Assembly (NCBI RefSeq): GCF_001713455.1
Contig: NZ_CP016464.1
Span: forward strand, 4,574,001-4,638,000
Length of the DNA stretch: 64,000 nucleotides
Direction of reading: 5' to 3'
DNA from: Bosea sp. RAC05
GTDB taxonomy: Bacteria > Pseudomonadota > Alphaproteobacteria > Rhizobiales > Beijerinckiaceae
Shown in pieces: positions 34,094 through 43,035 of this stretch. The position numbers and the translations under genes were made by a program. The notes below the pieces were generated by a model that did not search any database, had not been told where the DNA came from, and saw only the letters and a list, made by a program, of their open reading frames with translations. Position 1 is the stretch's first letter. Each line of letters opens with the position of its first letter.

Positions 34094-35293
34094 TCACAGG
34101 CTGGAGCGGCGGACGGTCAGGTCCGTGCGCGCGAAGACGGCCGGCAGCAGCTCGACGCCCAGCCCCGGCCCTTCCATCGGCAGGACATAGCCGTTCTCGA
34201 TCGTCGGCATCGTCGTGACCAGCTCCTTGTACCAGCCGGTGTAGAAGGCGCGCACCGATTCCTGGATCAGCGTGTTGGGCTGGCTGAAGGAGGCGTGGAT
34301 CGCGGCGATGAAGCCGACCGGGCCGATGCAGTCATGCGGCGCGAAGGGGCGGTGATAGGTGTCGGCCAGCGCCGCGATCTTGCGGCCCTCGGTGAGCCCG
34401 CCGGTCCAGCACAGGTCCGCCATCACGATGTGCATCGCGTCGCGGTCGAGCATGTCCTTGTAGGGAAAGCGCGAGCCCAGCGTCTCGCTGGCGCAGACCG
34501 AGACGGTGGTCGAGCGGGCGAACTCGGCCAGCGCCTGCGGCGAGTTCATCCGGATCGGGTCCTCATACCAGGTCGGGCTGTACTGCTCGAGCACCCTAGC
34601 GATCTTGATCGCGGTGGGCAGGTTCCAGAGCGAGTGCATCTCGACCATGATCTCGATCTTGTCGCCCACCGCCTTGCGGATCTTCTCGAAGGGCTCGCAG
34701 GCCCGGCGCATCTGCTCGGGCGTGATGGACATCCCCTGGTTCTCGATCCCCGCCGGATCGAACGGCCAGATCTTCATCGCCGTGATGCCGCTCTCGAGCA
34801 GGCTCTCGGCCACGGCGTCGGCCCGGTTCATGAAGCCGTCGAGATCCTCATAGGGGCCTTCGGTCTCGCCGAGATTCCAGGTCGAGACCGGCTTGATGTT
34901 ATGCGTGCGGACATAATTGTAGCCGGCGCAGGTGTTGTAGATCCGCTGCTTGTCGCGGCACAGGCCGCCGAGCATCTGGTGCACCGGCTGGCCGCAGACC
35001 TTGCCGAACACGTCCCAGAGCGCGATGTCGACGGCCGACGTCGCCCGCGATTCCACCCCGGTCGAGGCCTGCGCCATCGGCAGGTTGGTCATCTCGCGAT
35101 GCAGCGCCTCGATGTGGAGCGGGTTCTTGCCGAGCAGCCGCATCGCGAGCGTGTCATGGAGGTGGGACTCGACTGCCCCCGCGCCATAGAAGGTCTCGCC
35201 CAACCCGATGATGCCGGCATCCGTATGGACCCGGACCCACAGCACATTCGCGAACTCCTCCGTCCGCAGCGTCTCGATGGCGGTGATCTTCAA
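34094..35293 (-). CDS. mandelate racemase/enolase-superfamily sugar-acid dehydratase
   Basis: The protein has 399 residues with a TTG start at 35293 (LKITAIETLR), preceded by GGGAGG at the right distance; no ATG suits. A longer frame upstream has no coding look. Metal ligands appear in VEMHSLWNLPTA, WYEDPIR and CASETLGSR, and the general-acid/base His in FAPHDCIGPVG. TNLPMAQASTGVESRATSAVDIALWD is a family hallmark. The subgroup contains galactonate and similar dehydratases, giving a 2-keto-3-deoxy sugar acid. The IdnO-like dehydrogenase follows; a GntR regulator is divergent. Confidence 0.87.
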   Translation of the reverse strand: MKITAIETLRTEEFANVLWVRVHTDAGIIGLGETFYGAGAVESHLHDTLAMRLLGKNPLHIEALHREMTNLPMAQASTGVESRATSAVDIALWDVFGKVCGQPVHQMLGGLCRDKQRIYNTCAGYNYVRTHNIKPVSTWNLGETEGPYEDLDGFMNRADAVAESLLESGITAMKIWPFDPAGIENQGMSITPEQMRRACEPFEKIRKAVGDKIEIMVEMHSLWNLPTAIKIARVLEQYSPTWYEDPIRMNSPQALAEFARSTTVSVCASETLGSRFPYKDMLDRDAMHIVMADLCWTGGLTEGRKIAALADTYHRPFAPHDCIGPVGFIAAIHASFSQPNTLIQESVRAFYTGWYKELVTTMPTIENGYVLPMEGPGLGVELLPAVFARTDLTVRRSSL

Positions 35294-35418
35294 AGCCTGC
35301 CTCCCTGGCGGCGGACGCTCTTCCACGGCACGAGCCGCTGAACGTCGTTGATGAGTGCCGGCCCGCCGCAGCCGCTCGACGAGACGGCCACGATGGCACA
35401 GCGCGACCATACGGCCGC

Positions 35419-35434
35419 TTGTAAAATATCACAA
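35419..35434. promoter_or_regulatory. candidate GntR operator in the divergent promoter region
   Basis: TTGT, 8 bases and ACAA form an inverted repeat in a conspicuous AT-rich island (35419-35442) between the divergent dehydratase and GntR starts. It lies 59 bp before the GntR ATG. Confidence 0.4.
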
Positions 35435-35492
35435 TATGTTTAGTCTGCCGCCGATCGGAGCCAGGTCAACGAGCTTCGTTGGAGGAACGCAG

Positions 35493-36251
35493 ATGGCGCA
35501 ACGCGCAGGCCGGCCGACCCTGGTGAGCGCGGACGATGCGCCCCCCGCGCGGCGCAACCGCGTCAACCTGTTCGAACTCGCCTATCAGCGCATCGAGGAG
35601 ATGCTGGTCCGGTGCGAACTGGCGCCCGGCCGCTTCCTCGCCATGCAGGATCTGCAGGACATGACCGGCTTCGGCAGGACGCCGGTCCACCACGCCGTCA
35701 ACCGCCTGGCCGCCGACACGCTGATCGTGATCCGCCCGCGCCATGGCCTGCAGATCGCGCCGATCGACCTGGCGCGCGAGCGGGTGCTGCTGCATCTGCG
35801 CCGCGACATCGAGCGCTTCGTCATCAGGCTCGCCGCCGAGCGGGCCGGCCCCTCCCACCGCAACCAGATGCTGCACATGGAGCGCCTGCTGCGCGAGCGC
35901 CGCGACGGGCTGACCCTGGCCGAGTTCAACACGCTCGACCGGCGCATCGACCAGATGGTGCTGGCCGCAGCGGGCGAACCCTTCCTCGAACACACGCTGC
36001 GGCCGCTGCATACGCTCTTCCGCCGCATCGGCTTCATCCATCACACCCATATGGCCGAGCCACCGGGCCTCGCGGGCTCGATCGACCACCATCTCGCCGT
36101 GCTGAACGCGATCGCGACCCGCCATGTCGAGCGCGCGGTCGCGGCCTCCGACGCCCTCATCGCCTTCGTCGAGACCATGTTCGACGAGATGGAGGCGCGG
36201 CTCGATCCCTCGCTGCTCGACTGCAGCGTCGAACCCCTTCTCGCCCCCTGA
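35493..36251 (+). CDS. GntR-family transcriptional regulator (FCD/FadR type)
   Basis: The protein has 252 residues from the ATG at 35493, with GGAGGAAC just upstream. The winged helix occupies about residues 20-85 (FELAYQRIEEMLVRCELAPG, then MTGFGRTPVHHAVNRLAADT). The all-helical FCD ligand domain follows, with metal-ligand-like RRIDQMVLAAAG, and HHLAVLNAIATRHVERAVAA (His). Such regulators sense small acids. The gene is divergent from the dehydratase/IdnO pair and followed after 34 bp by a 2-hydroxyacid dehydrogenase and ABC importer, so it likely controls both sides. Confidence 0.87.
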   Translation: MAQRAGRPTLVSADDAPPARRNRVNLFELAYQRIEEMLVRCELAPGRFLAMQDLQDMTGFGRTPVHHAVNRLAADTLIVIRPRHGLQIAPIDLARERVLLHLRRDIERFVIRLAAERAGPSHRNQMLHMERLLRERRDGLTLAEFNTLDRRIDQMVLAAAGEPFLEHTLRPLHTLFRRIGFIHHTHMAEPPGLAGSIDHHLAVLNAIATRHVERAVAASDALIAFVETMFDEMEARLDPSLLDCSVEPLLAP

Positions 36252-36285
36252 CGGATTTCAACCGCTCGAACCGGACCAGCCGACC

Positions 36286-37266
36286 ATGCGCATCATCTTC
36301 CACGGCGAGAACGCCGCCTCCTTCAGCCAGGGCTTCGAAGAGCTCGTCGGCCCCGACGCCGAGATCCGCATCCTACCCGATGTCCTGGCGAGCCCGGCGG
36401 ACCGCGAGGCCTATGCCGCGGCACAGGCGATCATCGGGGTGAAGTTCGATGCCGGCCTGCCCATGCCGGCCGGGCTGAAGCTGTTTCATGTCCCCGGCGC
36501 CGGCTATGATGCCGTCGATCTCGCGCGGCTGCCGGCGCAGGCTCATCTCTGCAACTGCTTCGGCCACGAGCAGGCGATCTCGGAATATGTGATGAGCGCG
36601 CTGCTGGCCCGCGCCATTCCGCTCACCGATGCCGATGCCAGGCTGCGTTGCGGCGACTGGGCTTACTGGGCCGGCTCGCCCGAGCGCGTCCATGGCGAGA
36701 TCGCGGGCCAGACCATCGGCCTGCTCGGCTTCGGCCATATCGGCAAGGCGATCGCCCGGCGCGCCAAGGCCTTCGAGATGACGGTCCATGTCGCCAACCG
36801 CAGCCCGGTCGCGACGTCGGCCCTCGTCGACCGCGCCTTCGGCCTCGACGAACTGGAGGCCTTCTGCGGCTCTGTCGATGCGCTCGTCGTCTCCGTGCCG
36901 CTGACGGCCGACACCACCGGCCTCGTCGGCAAGGCGGCTCTGGCGGCGATGAAGCCCGGCGCCGTGATCCTCAATGTCGGCCGCGGACCGACCATCGACG
37001 AGGCCGCGCTGTTCGAGGCCCTGCGCGATCGCCGTATCGGCGGAGCCGTCATCGACACATGGTATCGCTACCCAAATGCCGGGGAGCCTAATATTTTGCC
37101 ATCCAAACTGCCTTTCCATGAGCTTTCAAACGTTTTAATGACACCGCACATGTCGGGCTGGACCAGCGGCACCATCAGCCGCCGGCAGCGAACCATGGCG
37201 GACAACATCAAGCGGTGCCTATCCGGCGCCGCGCTCACCAACGTGGTGCGGGAAGGGCGCGCCTGA
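36286..37266 (+). CDS. D-isomer-specific 2-hydroxyacid dehydrogenase
   Basis: The protein has 326 residues from the ATG at 36286. The Rossmann motif is GLLGFGHIGKAIARR, the catalytic Arg is in NVGRGPTIDEAAL, and the His is in MTPHMSGWTSG. The N-terminal catalytic part (MRIIFHGENAASFSQGFEEL) is divergent. It reduces a 2-keto acid or oxidises a D-2-hydroxy acid with NAD(P). A patch at about 37060-37145 is much less GC-rich and uses rare codons such as TTA, unlike the rest. It follows the GntR gene and precedes the ABC importer. Confidence 0.87.
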   Translation: MRIIFHGENAASFSQGFEELVGPDAEIRILPDVLASPADREAYAAAQAIIGVKFDAGLPMPAGLKLFHVPGAGYDAVDLARLPAQAHLCNCFGHEQAISEYVMSALLARAIPLTDADARLRCGDWAYWAGSPERVHGEIAGQTIGLLGFGHIGKAIARRAKAFEMTVHVANRSPVATSALVDRAFGLDELEAFCGSVDALVVSVPLTADTTGLVGKAALAAMKPGAVILNVGRGPTIDEAALFEALRDRRIGGAVIDTWYRYPNAGEPNILPSKLPFHELSNVLMTPHMSGWTSGTISRRQRTMADNIKRCLSGAALTNVVREGRA

Positions 37267-37399
37267 AGCCAGGAAGGGGATGCAGGCCTGCCGGCCAGCC
37301 CTCCGTCGCGGCGTCAGCGACCCAGACCGCCGAGCAAACCGGCCGCACGAAGCCGGAGCAACAACATCTGATCCCAAAGCCCAACGAGGAAACGGCACC

Positions 37400-38203
37400 A
37401 TGAATCTGATGAAGCATCTCAAGATCGCCGGCACGCTGCTCGCGCTCGGCGCCGGCCTGCTCGCCGCCGGACAGGCCTCGGCCCAGACGCTGGCCGACAT
37501 CACCAAGCGCGGCAAGGTCCGCATCGGCGTGCTGATCGGCGCCCCGCCCTACGGCTCCGTCGACTCGACCGGCAACGCCATCGGCTATGACGCCGACGTC
37601 GCTGCCCTCGTCGCGAAATATCTCGGCCTGCCGATGGAGGTGGTGCAGCTGACCCCGCCGTCGCGCATCCCGGCGCTCGAGGCCAACAAGGTCGACTTCC
37701 TGGTCGCGACGCTGGCCCCGACGCCCGAGCGCGCCAAGGCGGTGATGTTCACCATCCCCTACAGCGCCTTCCAGATGGGCATCTACGCCAAGAAGGGCAC
37801 GCCGATCAAAACCTGGGCGGACCTGAAGGGCCGCAAGGTCGGCGTCAACCGCGGCTCCAGCGTCGAGCGCGAGTTCGTCAACCGCGAGAAGGAACTCAAC
37901 CTCACCATCCTGCGCTTCGAGGACGACTCGACCACGATGCAGGCGCTGTTCTCCGGCCAGGTCGACGCCATCGCCGGCCCCGACGCCCAGGCCAATGCTG
38001 CCATCAAGGCCCGCGGCGAGACCGAGACCGAGGTCAAGTTCTTCTTCGGCATGCAGCCGAACTCGATGACCGTCCGCAAGGACGCCTACGAGCTGAAGCA
38101 GTGGCTCAACAACGTGATCTACTTCATCAAGCAGAACGGCGAGCTGAACGCGATCTCCGAGAAGTGGGTCGGCGGCCCGCTGCCGGCTCTGCCCACCTTC
38201 TGA
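37400..38203 (+). CDS. polar amino acid-type ABC substrate-binding protein
   Basis: The protein has 267 residues from the ATG at 37400. The signal peptide runs to about residue 29 (MKHLKIAGTLLALGAGLLAA then GQASAQ). The family-3 pattern is clear: VRIGVLIGAPPYGSVDSTGN, GYDADVAALVAKYLGL, RIPALEANKVDFLVATLAPT. Ligands of this family are amino acids or related polar acids. Two permeases and an ATPase follow. A terminator-like hairpin after the gene would leave the binding protein in excess over the membrane parts. Confidence 0.9.
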   Translation: MNLMKHLKIAGTLLALGAGLLAAGQASAQTLADITKRGKVRIGVLIGAPPYGSVDSTGNAIGYDADVAALVAKYLGLPMEVVQLTPPSRIPALEANKVDFLVATLAPTPERAKAVMFTIPYSAFQMGIYAKKGTPIKTWADLKGRKVGVNRGSSVEREFVNREKELNLTILRFEDDSTTMQALFSGQVDAIAGPDAQANAAIKARGETETEVKFFFGMQPNSMTVRKDAYELKQWLNNVIYFIKQNGELNAISEKWVGGPLPALPTF

Positions 38204-38214
38204 TCCCTGCACCG

Positions 38215-38246
38215 GGCCGGCGCGGATCGCTCCGTGCCGGCCTTTT
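38215..38246 (+). terminator. intra-operon terminator/attenuator after the binding-protein gene
   Basis: GGCCGGCGCGG pairs with CCGTGCCGGCC (one G-T pair) around ATCGCT, followed by TTTT. This placement is typical for partial termination that raises binding-protein expression. Confidence 0.7.
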
Positions 38247-38303
38247 CATGACCCGCGGGTCGCGCCGCAGTTCGGCGCGCCCCGTGCCCGGCGCAGCCCC
38301 TGA

Positions 38304-39011
38304 ATGGGGGAGGAGACCTCCTTGCAGTTCGACCCTGTCCTTGCCGAATCCGACCTGATCATCAGCGGAATCGTGCTGACGCTCTGGCTCTCGGCCGCGG
38401 CGATCGTGCTCGGCTGCACGCTCGCGGTGCTGCTGGTGGCACTGCGCACGCTGGCGGGCCGCTGGGCCGGCATCGTCGTCGACGCCTATGTCGAGCTGAT
38501 GCGCAACACGCCCTTCCTGATCCAGCTCTTCATGATCTTCTTCGGCCTGCCCCTGCTCGGCATCCGCATGTCGGGCGTCGAGGCGGCGCTGCTGACGATG
38601 ACGCTGAATCTCGGCGCCTATTCGACCGAGATCATCCGGGCGGGCATCGATTCGATCCACAAGTCCCAGCTCGAGGCGGGGCTCTCGCTGGCCCTCTCGC
38701 GCCGCCAGGTCTTCCAGTACGTCATGCTGCAGCCGGCCTTCGCGCGGGTCTGGCCGGCGCTGTCGAGCCAGTTCGTGCTGATGATGCTGGCTTCCAGCAT
38801 CTGCTCCTTCATCTCGGTGCAGGAGCTCTCGGGCGCCGCCGCGCTCGTCGAGCAGCGCACCTTCCGCAGCTTCGAGACCTACATCATCGTCACCGGCGTC
38901 TATCTGGTGATGGCGCTCTCGCTGAAGGTCTTCCTGCTCTGGCTCGGCCGCCGGCTCTTCCCGCAGGTTTCGGGCCTCGCCCGGCTCGATGCCAAGGCGG
39001 AGGCGGCCTGA
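38304..39011 (+). CDS. amino acid ABC transporter permease
   Basis: The 235-residue frame opens with ATG at 38304, but a TTG at 38322 (LQFDPVLAESD) has GGGGGAGGAG 7 bp before it and is the more likely start. HisM/GlnP-type features include LMRNTPFLIQLFMIFFGLPL and the EAA-type block IHKSQLEAGLSLALSRRQVF. About five membrane segments are visible. It overlaps the next permease by one base (TGATG at 39009-39013), so translation is coupled. Confidence 0.9.
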   Translation: MGEETSLQFDPVLAESDLIISGIVLTLWLSAAAIVLGCTLAVLLVALRTLAGRWAGIVVDAYVELMRNTPFLIQLFMIFFGLPLLGIRMSGVEAALLTMTLNLGAYSTEIIRAGIDSIHKSQLEAGLSLALSRRQVFQYVMLQPAFARVWPALSSQFVLMMLASSICSFISVQELSGAAALVEQRTFRSFETYIIVTGVYLVMALSLKVFLLWLGRRLFPQVSGLARLDAKAEAA

Positions 39012-39664
39012 TGCAGACCTTCGGTTGGCCAGAGGCCATGTTCATCTTCCGGGCGGCGGGCTGGACCCTGCTGCTCACCGTGATCGCCTTCGCCATCGGC
39101 GGCGTCATGGGTGGGGCGCTGGCGATCATGCGCCTGTCGCGGGTCGCGCTGATCCGCAACTTCGCCTCCGTCTACATCTTGGTGATCCAGTCCATCCCCG
39201 TGCTCATGGTCCTGTTCATGAGCTATTACGGGCTCTCGATCATCGGCCTCGAGCTGCCGCCCTTCCTGGCAGCCTCGGCCTCGCTCGCCGTCTACGTCTC
39301 GGCCTATCTCGCCGAGATCTGGCGCGGCTCGATCCAGTCCGTGCCGTTCCAGCAATGGGAGGCCTCGGCCTCGCTCGCCCATTCGCCGGCGCAGACCTAT
39401 CGCTATGTCATCCTGCCGCAGGCGGTGCGCATCTCGCTGCCGCCGACGGTCGGGTTCCTCGTTCAATTGGTCAAGAACACCTCGATCGTCTCGGTCGTCG
39501 GCTTCGTCGAGCTCTCCCGCGCAGGGCAGCTCGTCAACAACGCGACCTTCCAGGCGTTCCAGGTCTTCTCGCTGGTGGCGGTGATCTATTTCGCGATCTG
39601 TTTCCCGCTGTCCCGGCTCAGCCGCCATCTCGAAAAGGTGATGAATGCCAGCCGTTCTCATTGA
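39011..39664 (+). CDS. amino acid ABC transporter permease
   Basis: The 217-residue inner-membrane permease has four to five membrane segments. IQSIPVLMVLFMSYYG and the EAA loop QWEASASLAHSPAQTYRYVILPQA match HisM/GlnP-type subunits; ELSRAGQLVNNATFQAFQVF is typical of the C-terminal region. It pairs with the upstream permease as a heterodimeric channel. The ATPase gene begins 20 bp before its stop. Confidence 0.9.
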   Translation: MQTFGWPEAMFIFRAAGWTLLLTVIAFAIGGVMGGALAIMRLSRVALIRNFASVYILVIQSIPVLMVLFMSYYGLSIIGLELPPFLAASASLAVYVSAYLAEIWRGSIQSVPFQQWEASASLAHSPAQTYRYVILPQAVRISLPPTVGFLVQLVKNTSIVSVVGFVELSRAGQLVNNATFQAFQVFSLVAVIYFAICFPLSRLSRHLEKVMNASRSH

Positions 39665-40376
39665 CGACGTCTACAAGCGCTTCGGCGACCTCGAGGTCCT
39701 GAAGGGCGTCTCTCTCAACGTCGAGAGCGGCCAGGTCGTCGCGCTCATCGGCCGCTCGGGCTCCGGCAAGAGCACGCTGCTGCGCTGCATCAACGGGCTC
39801 GAGGCGATCAATGCCGGCCGCATCGAGGTGGCCGGCCATGTCGTCGACCAGGATCCGAAGAAGCTGCGCGAGCTGCGCAAGGACGTCGGCATCGTCTTCC
39901 AGAGCTACAACCTCTTCCCGCATCTGACGGTCGGGCAGAACATCATGCTCTCGCCGCGCATCACCCAGAACGTGCCGCAGGACAAGGCCGAGACGCTCGC
40001 CCGCGAGGTGCTGGCGCAGGTCGGCCTCTCCGAGAAGTTCGACAGCTACCCCGACAACCTCTCCGGCGGCCAGCAGCAGCGCGTCGCGATTGCCCGCTCG
40101 CTGGCGATGCGGCCCAAGGTCATGCTCTTCGACGAGGTGACCTCGGCGCTCGACCCCGAGCTGACCGGCGAGGTGCTGCTGGTCATGGAGAAGCTGGCGA
40201 AGGACGGCATGACGATGCTGCTCGTGACCCACGAGATGAGCTTCGCCCGCAATGTCGCGAGCACGACCGTATTCATGCACCAGGGCAAGATCTGGGAGAG
40301 CGGCCCCTCGCAGGAGCTCTTCGCCAACCCGCAGACGCCGGAGCTGCGCAACTTCGTCAGCGCCGGCTCGAAGTGA
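39645..40376 (+). CDS. amino acid ABC transporter ATPase (GlnQ-like)
   Basis: The protein has 243 residues, the standard GlnQ/HisP length. Walker A is IGRSGSGKSTLLRCINGLE, the signature LSGGQQQRVAIARSLAM, Walker B VMLFDEVTSALDPE, and the H-loop His is in LLVTHEMSFARNV. It overlaps the upstream permease by 20 bp. It completes the importer begun at 37400. The operon converges on the DapA-like gene, with a GC-rich hairpin (CGGCGC/GCGCCG, 40384-40408) between the stops. Confidence 0.93.
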   Translation: MPAVLIDDVYKRFGDLEVLKGVSLNVESGQVVALIGRSGSGKSTLLRCINGLEAINAGRIEVAGHVVDQDPKKLRELRKDVGIVFQSYNLFPHLTVGQNIMLSPRITQNVPQDKAETLAREVLAQVGLSEKFDSYPDNLSGGQQQRVAIARSLAMRPKVMLFDEVTSALDPELTGEVLLVMEKLAKDGMTMLLVTHEMSFARNVASTTVFMHQGKIWESGPSQELFANPQTPELRNFVSAGSK

Positions 40377-40422
40377 GACGCTGCGGCGCTCCCTGACAGG
40401 GGGCGCCGCCAGCGGGCCCTTG

Positions 40423-41385
40423 TCAGGCCGCCAGTGGCAGGGCGCCCTCGCGGGTGATGCCGGCCTGATCGAGCGCCTGCTTGAGGCGCGCGATCTCGGC
40501 CTCCGGCAGCTTCATCAGCGGCGGCCGCACCACCGCCCTGTCGAGCCGGCCGAGCAGCACGAGTGCCTCCTTCATGCGGTTGTGCATGTCGAGGAAGGGC
40601 GGCGCGTAGAAGGCCTGCGACAGCGGCACGATGCGGTCGTTGACCGCCTGCGCCGCCTTCAGCTCGCCCGCCTGGACCGCCCGCCAGAGCGCCACCTGCA
40701 GATCGGCGATGACGCTGCCCGAGCCCGAGAGCAGCCCGTTGCAGCCCAGCGTCAGCGAGGCCATCAGCCAGGAGGAATGGGTGGTGAGCACGTTCACCGG
40801 ACGGGCGAGAGCCTGGAAGGTCCGGATATGCTTCTCGTGCAGCATCGGATCGTTCGACCAGTCCTTGATCGCCGCGATCGTCGGCACCGCCTCGAACAGG
40901 GCCAGCAGCGTCTCGAACGGATAACCCAGCCCGCCGCCCATCGGATACTGGAAGGCGATGATCGGCAGATCCGTGGAGTCGGCGATGCGCCGGTAATGCG
41001 CGATCGCCATTTCCGGCCGTAGCTGCCCGCCCATCGCCATGCTGTTGGGCGGGAAGACCAGCAGCGCCGAGGCGCCCTCGCGCGCCGCCATCGCCGCCAG
41101 CCGCGCCGCCTCGATCGAGCCGTCGGCATAGATGCCGTTGATCAGCGGCACCCGGTCGCCGACTTCGGCCAGGGAGGCCGCCAGGATCTGCTGCTGCTCG
41201 TCGAAGGAGCAGGCATGGACCTCGGAGGCATGGCCGTTGACGGTGACCGCGCTGACCCCGTCGACCAGCGCGCAGTCGCGCAGATGGCGGCGCGTCTGGC
41301 GCTCGTCGATGCTCATGTCGTCATGGAGTGCGAGCAGCGTCGCCGGGATCACGCCGGCGGGCCGGAAGTCCTTGAAGCGAGGCAT
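40423..41385 (-). CDS. DapA-family (dihydrodipicolinate synthase-like) aldolase/lyase
   Basis: The 320-residue TIM-barrel protein has the Schiff-base Lys in IAAIKDWSND and the Tyr of the active site in IAFQYPMGGG. VSAVTVNGHASEVHACSFDE is the N-terminal DapA-type loop. It should make or break a C-C bond next to a keto acid, as in the N-acetylneuraminate lyase and 2-keto-3-deoxy aldolase relatives. There is no lysine-synthesis context. Last gene of the nine-gene TRAP operon, it follows the SDR gene after 23 bp. Confidence 0.87.
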   Translation of the reverse strand: MPRFKDFRPAGVIPATLLALHDDMSIDERQTRRHLRDCALVDGVSAVTVNGHASEVHACSFDEQQQILAASLAEVGDRVPLINGIYADGSIEAARLAAMAAREGASALLVFPPNSMAMGGQLRPEMAIAHYRRIADSTDLPIIAFQYPMGGGLGYPFETLLALFEAVPTIAAIKDWSNDPMLHEKHIRTFQALARPVNVLTTHSSWLMASLTLGCNGLLSGSGSVIADLQVALWRAVQAGELKAAQAVNDRIVPLSQAFYAPPFLDMHNRMKEALVLLGRLDRAVVRPPLMKLPEAEIARLKQALDQAGITREGALPLAA

Positions 41386-41408
41386 GTCCGTCTCCTGTTG
41401 TCGGCGGG

Positions 41409-42179
41409 TCAGTCGTTCCAGATGCCGCCGGTGACGCTGATCGTTTCGCCGGTGATGTAGTCTGCCTCGTCCGAGGCCAGGAAGGCCACCGTCTCGGCGA
41501 TGTCGGAAGGCAGGCCGGCGCGGCGCAGCGGAATCGTCTTGGCCCGGTCCTTGGCCGTCGGCAGCCCCTCGGCCGCACGCTGGATCTCGGATTCATCGCG
41601 CATCCTGGTCTCGACGATCAGACCGGGAGCGATCGCGTTCACCCGGATGCCGTACTCGCCGATCTCGAGCGCCAGCGACTGCGTCAGCGACACCACCGCG
41701 AATTTCGAGGCGCAATAGGCGCCATAGGCCGCCACGCCGGACTTGCCCATCCAGGAGGCGATGTTGACGATCGTGCCGCTGCGGCGCTCGACCATGCCCG
41801 GCGCGATCTGGCGGGTGACGTGGAACAGCCCGTCGACATTGATGCCGAAGGTCGCCTTCCACTCCGCTTCGCTGGTCTCGAGCAGCTTGCCGACCTTGCA
41901 GATGCCGGCATTGTTGACGAGGATGTCGATGGGGCCGAGCGCCGCCTTCAGCGCGCCGATGCCGGCTGCGACATCCTCCCGCGACGAGACGTCCCCCGCC
42001 GCGACCACGACCCGGCCGCCCTCGGCGCAGAGCGCGTCGGCCGTGGCCTGCGCCGCCGCGCGATCGAGGTCGAAGAGGCCGACCTCGCAGCCTTCCGCCA
42101 CGAGCCGCGCCGCGATCGCCCGGCCGATGCCGTGCGCTCCCCCGGTGACGATCGCCTTGCGGCCGTTCAATCCATACAT
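41409..42179 (-). CDS. SDR-family oxidoreductase
   Basis: The protein has 256 residues. The cofactor motif is TGGAHGIGRAIAARL, then NNAGICKVGKL, catalytic Ser in VNIASWMGKSG, Tyr-Lys in YGAYCASKFAVVSLTQ and the C-terminal YITGETISVTGGIWND. It should oxidise or reduce a hydroxyl or keto group with NAD(P); sorbitol or sugar-alcohol type enzymes are closest by eye. It lies 21 bp from the next SDR, and the two differ clearly in sequence, so they probably act on different steps. Confidence 0.85.
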   Translation of the reverse strand: MYGLNGRKAIVTGGAHGIGRAIAARLVAEGCEVGLFDLDRAAAQATADALCAEGGRVVVAAGDVSSREDVAAGIGALKAALGPIDILVNNAGICKVGKLLETSEAEWKATFGINVDGLFHVTRQIAPGMVERRSGTIVNIASWMGKSGVAAYGAYCASKFAVVSLTQSLALEIGEYGIRVNAIAPGLIVETRMRDESEIQRAAEGLPTAKDRAKTIPLRRAGLPSDIAETVAFLASDEADYITGETISVTGGIWND

Positions 42180-42200
42180 TTGTCAGCCTTGCGTCTTGGG

Positions 42201-42986
42201 TCAGCGTTCGATTTTGGGTTTGCGGTCGCCCTGCGCGGTCCAGCCGCCATCGACGACCATGACGGAGCCGGTGCAGAAGGAGGCATCATTGCTGGCGAGC
42301 CAGAGCATGGCCTGCGCGATCTCGATCGGCTGGCCGAGGCGCTCCATCGCCTGGCGTTCCTCGAGGCCGCGACGCAGCACCGCGCCGTCGGGGCCGCTCA
42401 GGATCTTGGTGAAATAGGGCGATTCGATCGTGCCCGGCGCGACCGCGTTGATGCGGATGCCGGCCGCGACATGGTCGATCGCCATCGCCCGCGTCAGCGC
42501 CGCCACCGCCCCCTTGGAGGCGACATAGGCGGCGCGGTCGTGGATGCCGATATTCGCCGCGGCCGAGGCCGTGTTCACGATCGCGCCGCCGCCCTGCTTC
42601 TCCATCACGGGAATGGCATGCTTGCAGCCGAGGAAGACGCCGTTGACGTTCACCGCCATCAGCGCGTTCCAGTCGGCCTCCGAGGTCGACACCACGGTGC
42701 CGGCGATGCCGTAGCCGGCATTGTTGACGAGGATGTCGAGCCGGCCGTGATCGGCGACGACCTTCGCGATCATCGCGGCCACCTCGGCCTCCCGGCTGAC
42801 ATCGACGGTGTGGGCGCTCGCCTGGCCGCCCTGCCCCACGATCTCAGCCGCGACGCGCTGCGCCGCCGCCCCATCGCGGTCGGCGACGATCACACGCGCG
42901 CCTTCGCGGGCGAACAGCTTGCAGGCCTCATGGCCGATGCCGGAGCCGCCCCCGGTGATGATCGCGATCTTGCCGTCGAGCTTCAT
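42201..42986 (-). CDS. SDR-family oxidoreductase
   Basis: The protein has 261 residues, with the classical TGGGSGIGHEACKLF cofactor loop, NNAGYGIAGTVVSTSEADWN, catalytic Ser in NTASAAANIG, Tyr-Lys in AAYVASKGAVAALTRAMAID and the end GSVMVVDGGWTAQ. Asp at the end of the second strand (VIVADRDG) points to NAD rather than NADP. A role in the same catabolic pathway as its operon partners is likely; substrate unknown. The aspartate dehydrogenase-like gene is 49 bp upstream. Confidence 0.86.
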   Translation of the reverse strand: MKLDGKIAIITGGGSGIGHEACKLFAREGARVIVADRDGAAAQRVAAEIVGQGGQASAHTVDVSREAEVAAMIAKVVADHGRLDILVNNAGYGIAGTVVSTSEADWNALMAVNVNGVFLGCKHAIPVMEKQGGGAIVNTASAAANIGIHDRAAYVASKGAVAALTRAMAIDHVAAGIRINAVAPGTIESPYFTKILSGPDGAVLRRGLEERQAMERLGQPIEIAQAMLWLASNDASFCTGSVMVVDGGWTAQGDRKPKIER

Positions 42987-43035
42987 GGCCTTGGCCTCCC
43001 TTCGAGGACCCCGTGACGATCCCGGCGCTCTGCGC

